DNA of 64,000 nt from Lucinisca nassula (Eukaryota > Mollusca > Bivalvia > Lucinida > Lucinidae), in assembly GCA_963580285.1 (NCBI GenBank), contig OY757010.1, forward strand, positions 218,631,234 through 218,695,233. Reading direction: 5' to 3'. The notes below the pieces were generated by a model. The model was not told where the DNA came from. It saw only the letters and a list, made by a program, of their open reading frames with translations, and did not search any database. Positions 62,246 to 64,000 of the stretch are shown in pieces; the stretch's first letter is position 1; each line of letters begins with the position of its first letter. Position numbers and translations under genes: made by a program.

Positions 62246-62452
62246 ACCCAGTTGTTCGCAGCATCGTAACCTTAATATAATGAGTTCGTCAGTGGTCCAA
62301 ATGGTAATACAATATTTAGTTACGTTGTATTTTTGCTAGAAAAATGTGAAATGCATAAAACTACTCACATTTTGTCAGCCAAAATATTAGTGAATGATCA
62401 AAGTTTTAACCATACGTTAACTTACGGCTCGTTAGTTATGTGCCACTAGGCA
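62246..62452. mobile_element. MITE F, degraded
   Basis: GACCCAGTTGTTCGCAGCAT at the left, TTTTTGCTAGAAAAATGTG and CACATTTTGTCAGCCAAAA inside, and CTTACGGCTCGTTAGTTATG at the right; the right terminal repeat is nearly gone. Confidence 0.65.
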
Positions 62453-62603
62453 CACGTCGCAACATGCAATGATACATCGTCATATTTCATAGTTGTGTGG
62501 CATGTCTTGATTTTCGATGAAAATGTCGACAGGTATGAAATTCTGCGTTGATAATTATTCGCAGCTAAGTTTTGCAAGATCCACCATGTAATGAATACCC
62601 ATG
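62453..62603. other. Unclassified spacer
   Basis: Nothing recognised. Confidence 0.4.
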
Positions 62604-62765
62604 TGAGTGAGTGTGTTTGAATTTTACGTTCCCATCAACAGCTAAGGTCACATTGAGATGGGACCTCGGTCTAAAGACTCATTCAAAAGTCTGGAGAAGC
62701 CCGGGATCGAATCTACGATCCCTGGTTTATAAGGCAAGTAGCTTATCCACTAAACCACGGAGGCG
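62604..62765 (-). mobile_element. SINE A, minus strand
   Basis: GTGAGTGAGTGTGTTTGAAT tail, CAACAGCTAAGGTCACATTG, then the tRNA-like head AGCCCGGGATCGAATCTACG to ACTAAACCACGGAGGC. Confidence 0.9.
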
Positions 62766-62767
62766 TC

Positions 62768-62916
62768 TAAATACCCCTGTAACCCCCACATTATATAGAG
62801 TAAAAGCTTGGGTTTACAAGGGTAAACATTACTTTTCTTATTTCTGTTCCGAGATATAGGTAGTAGATACCCATTAGAATTGCCTAGGTTCTGATTCAAA
62901 CAAGCGCCCACAGTCA
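62768..62916. mobile_element. MITE A/B, degraded
   Basis: AAATACCCCTGTAACCCCCA, TTTTCTTATTTCTGTTCCGA and a decayed hairpin (ATACCCATTAGAATTGCCTA); ends lost. Confidence 0.6.
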
Positions 62917-62975
62917 TGCTTAAAGCATTGATAAAGAAACGTGATGTGAAATCTTTCAGTCCATACTTCCCAAAC

Positions 62976-63280
62976 CATTGCGAAAACACGCCTATTCAAA
63001 TATATTATAATTTTAACTACCAAACAATAATAATAAAAAAATCGCTTACTTACAAACTACCAAACAATGACAAGTTTCAGATAAAAATATCTGATATATT
63101 TCATATTTCTGCTCAAAACACAGATTGTGAGAACTCGTTAGAACCGTCTCGATGAGGCGCTTCTAACGAGTACCCACAATCTATGTTTTTGAGAAGAAAT
63201 ACGAAAATTAATGCATACCCCTGTAAACCCAAGTTTTATTACAAAAAAGTGGGGTTTAAAGGGGTCAAAATTATATAGGC
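62976..63280. mobile_element. MITE A
   Basis: CATTGCGAAAACACGCCTAT start, central palindrome with three changes, TAAACCCAAGTTTTATTAC and AAAATTATATAGGC; the last ~15 bases are missing. A ~45-bp internal tandem copy (ACTACCAAACAATAATA/ACTACCAAACAATGACA). Confidence 0.82.
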
Positions 63281-63672
63281 AAAAACAAAACAAGCGTTCA
63301 GACTAAAATTCATTTCTCTCTCTTTGGTTTGGCATTGAGATATGATGTACATGTATTATCTGCTTGGAAGATCATGTTATAATGCGCATTAAGGCGTGGA
63401 GGAATTTCCGATGCAGGAAATACCGTTGGTCAAATTTCATGGTCCTGGAATTAACCTGGTGCAATGAATATAGGCCGCCATCAAATTGAGTTTTGCAGGC
63501 ATTTGAATTTGATATGATTGTAGAACTAAACCAGCTGTTATTTGAGATGGTGTAGACCATCGCGCCTCTGCAGATGCGCCATTCTATGCTTCCTGAAGCG
63601 AAATTTCTGGGGCATAGGGTTTTTTTTGCAGTGGAACCAGTGGAACCGAATTTTATGTATTGTAAATTTTTT
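63281..63672. other. Unclassified DNA
   Basis: No gene recognised. GTATTGTAAATTTT is duplicated at 63656 and 63672, at the edge of the Naiad fragment. Confidence 0.4.
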
Positions 63673-63976
63673 GTATTGTAAATTTTCCTTTTTTGGACGG
63701 TGATGTTCCTCGTGCGACATCGTACGGGGTTTATATTTCGCAGTTAATTCGATTCGCCAGAGTGTCTAGTCATGTATCCGACTTCAACACTCACAATAAA
63801 TTATTAACCGCTAAGCTTCTTAATCAGGGGTATCAGTATCATAAACTACGTAAAGCCTTTTCTAAGTTTTATAGACGTCATTCTGATTTGGTTCCAAAAT
63901 TCAATGTTGAACTTAAAACAGTTCTGCAACATGGCCTATCGGAACCCGAATTCTATGGTGACTTAGTATATAAATT
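63673..63976 (+). pseudogene. Naiad RT C-terminal fragment, copy 4
   Basis: NFPFLDGDVPRATSYGVYIS, QLIRFARVSSHVSDFNTHNK, KAFSKFYRRHSDLVPKFNVE and LSEPEFYGDLVYK align with 21619-21908. Open throughout, but it starts and ends mid-domain; beyond 63976 (LKNKCL) it departs from the other copies. It is more diverged from copies 1 and 2 than they are from each other. Confidence 0.85.
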
Positions 63977-64000
63977 AAAAAATAAATGCCTGTAATGACT

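Overview
The window is repeat-dominated animal DNA, best read as a bivalve mollusc (a heterodont clam or mussel is my guess). I see no bacterial or organellar gene structure: no operons, no ribosome binding sites, and almost no long open frame that is not derived from a transposable element. The evidence for a bivalve is indirect. It consists of several tRNA-headed SINE families with target-site duplications, dense fold-back MITEs, long satellite arrays, the GCTCACC-type dispersed repeats familiar from bivalve genomes, and Penelope-like retroelements of the Naiad type, which are recorded from invertebrates including clams.

Layout. Positions 1-16975 are two tandem units of a 10,555-bp duplication that is almost free of substitutions. 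Unit 1 is entered part-way; the unit junction is 6420|6421 and unit 2 ends at 16975. The units carry SINEs, MITEs, an 89-bp minisatellite (in both) and a 26-bp minisatellite. Positions 17129-33230 are a Naiad graveyard: one nearly full-length but broken copy (18411-22706, +), a 5'-truncated inverted copy (25225-27625, -) and many UTR/pseudo-LTR fragments in both orientations, with SINEs and MITEs nested inside. Positions 33231-37321 hold fold-back structures, including a T-shaped palindrome, and a block of 65-bp satellite. Positions 37322-38017 hold the only long, intact-looking non-polymerase coding region, an OTU-type cysteine protease domain, followed by nested SINEs. Positions 40755-43850 are GCTCACC-type repeats and a LINE reverse transcriptase relic. 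Positions 44936-48270 and 53370-53620 are 65/68-bp satellite. Positions 48271-53335 include a ~159-bp satellite rich in nuclear-receptor half-site words. Positions 54116-64000 are TTAA-flanked MITEs, SINEs, a tRNA-like tandem array, a mariner relic, a CR1/Jockey-like LINE relic and one more Naiad fragment.

Most notable is the Naiad copy at 18411-22706. One reading frame of about 590 codons (19036-20805) joins an N-terminal GIY-YIG endonuclease, the linker that normally has a CxC motif, and the start of the reverse transcriptase. It is interrupted only by four TGA codons and by no TAA or TAG. Three of the four TGAs sit where related Penelope-like proteins have cysteine. This fits the published report that clam Naiads encode selenocysteine, although this copy is now dead from a frameshift, a TAA, a 7-bp deletion and a catalytic Asp change. 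No host gene, tRNA gene, rRNA gene or CRISPR array could be supported, apart from a possible terminal exon at 40552-40756 and the OTU reading frame.
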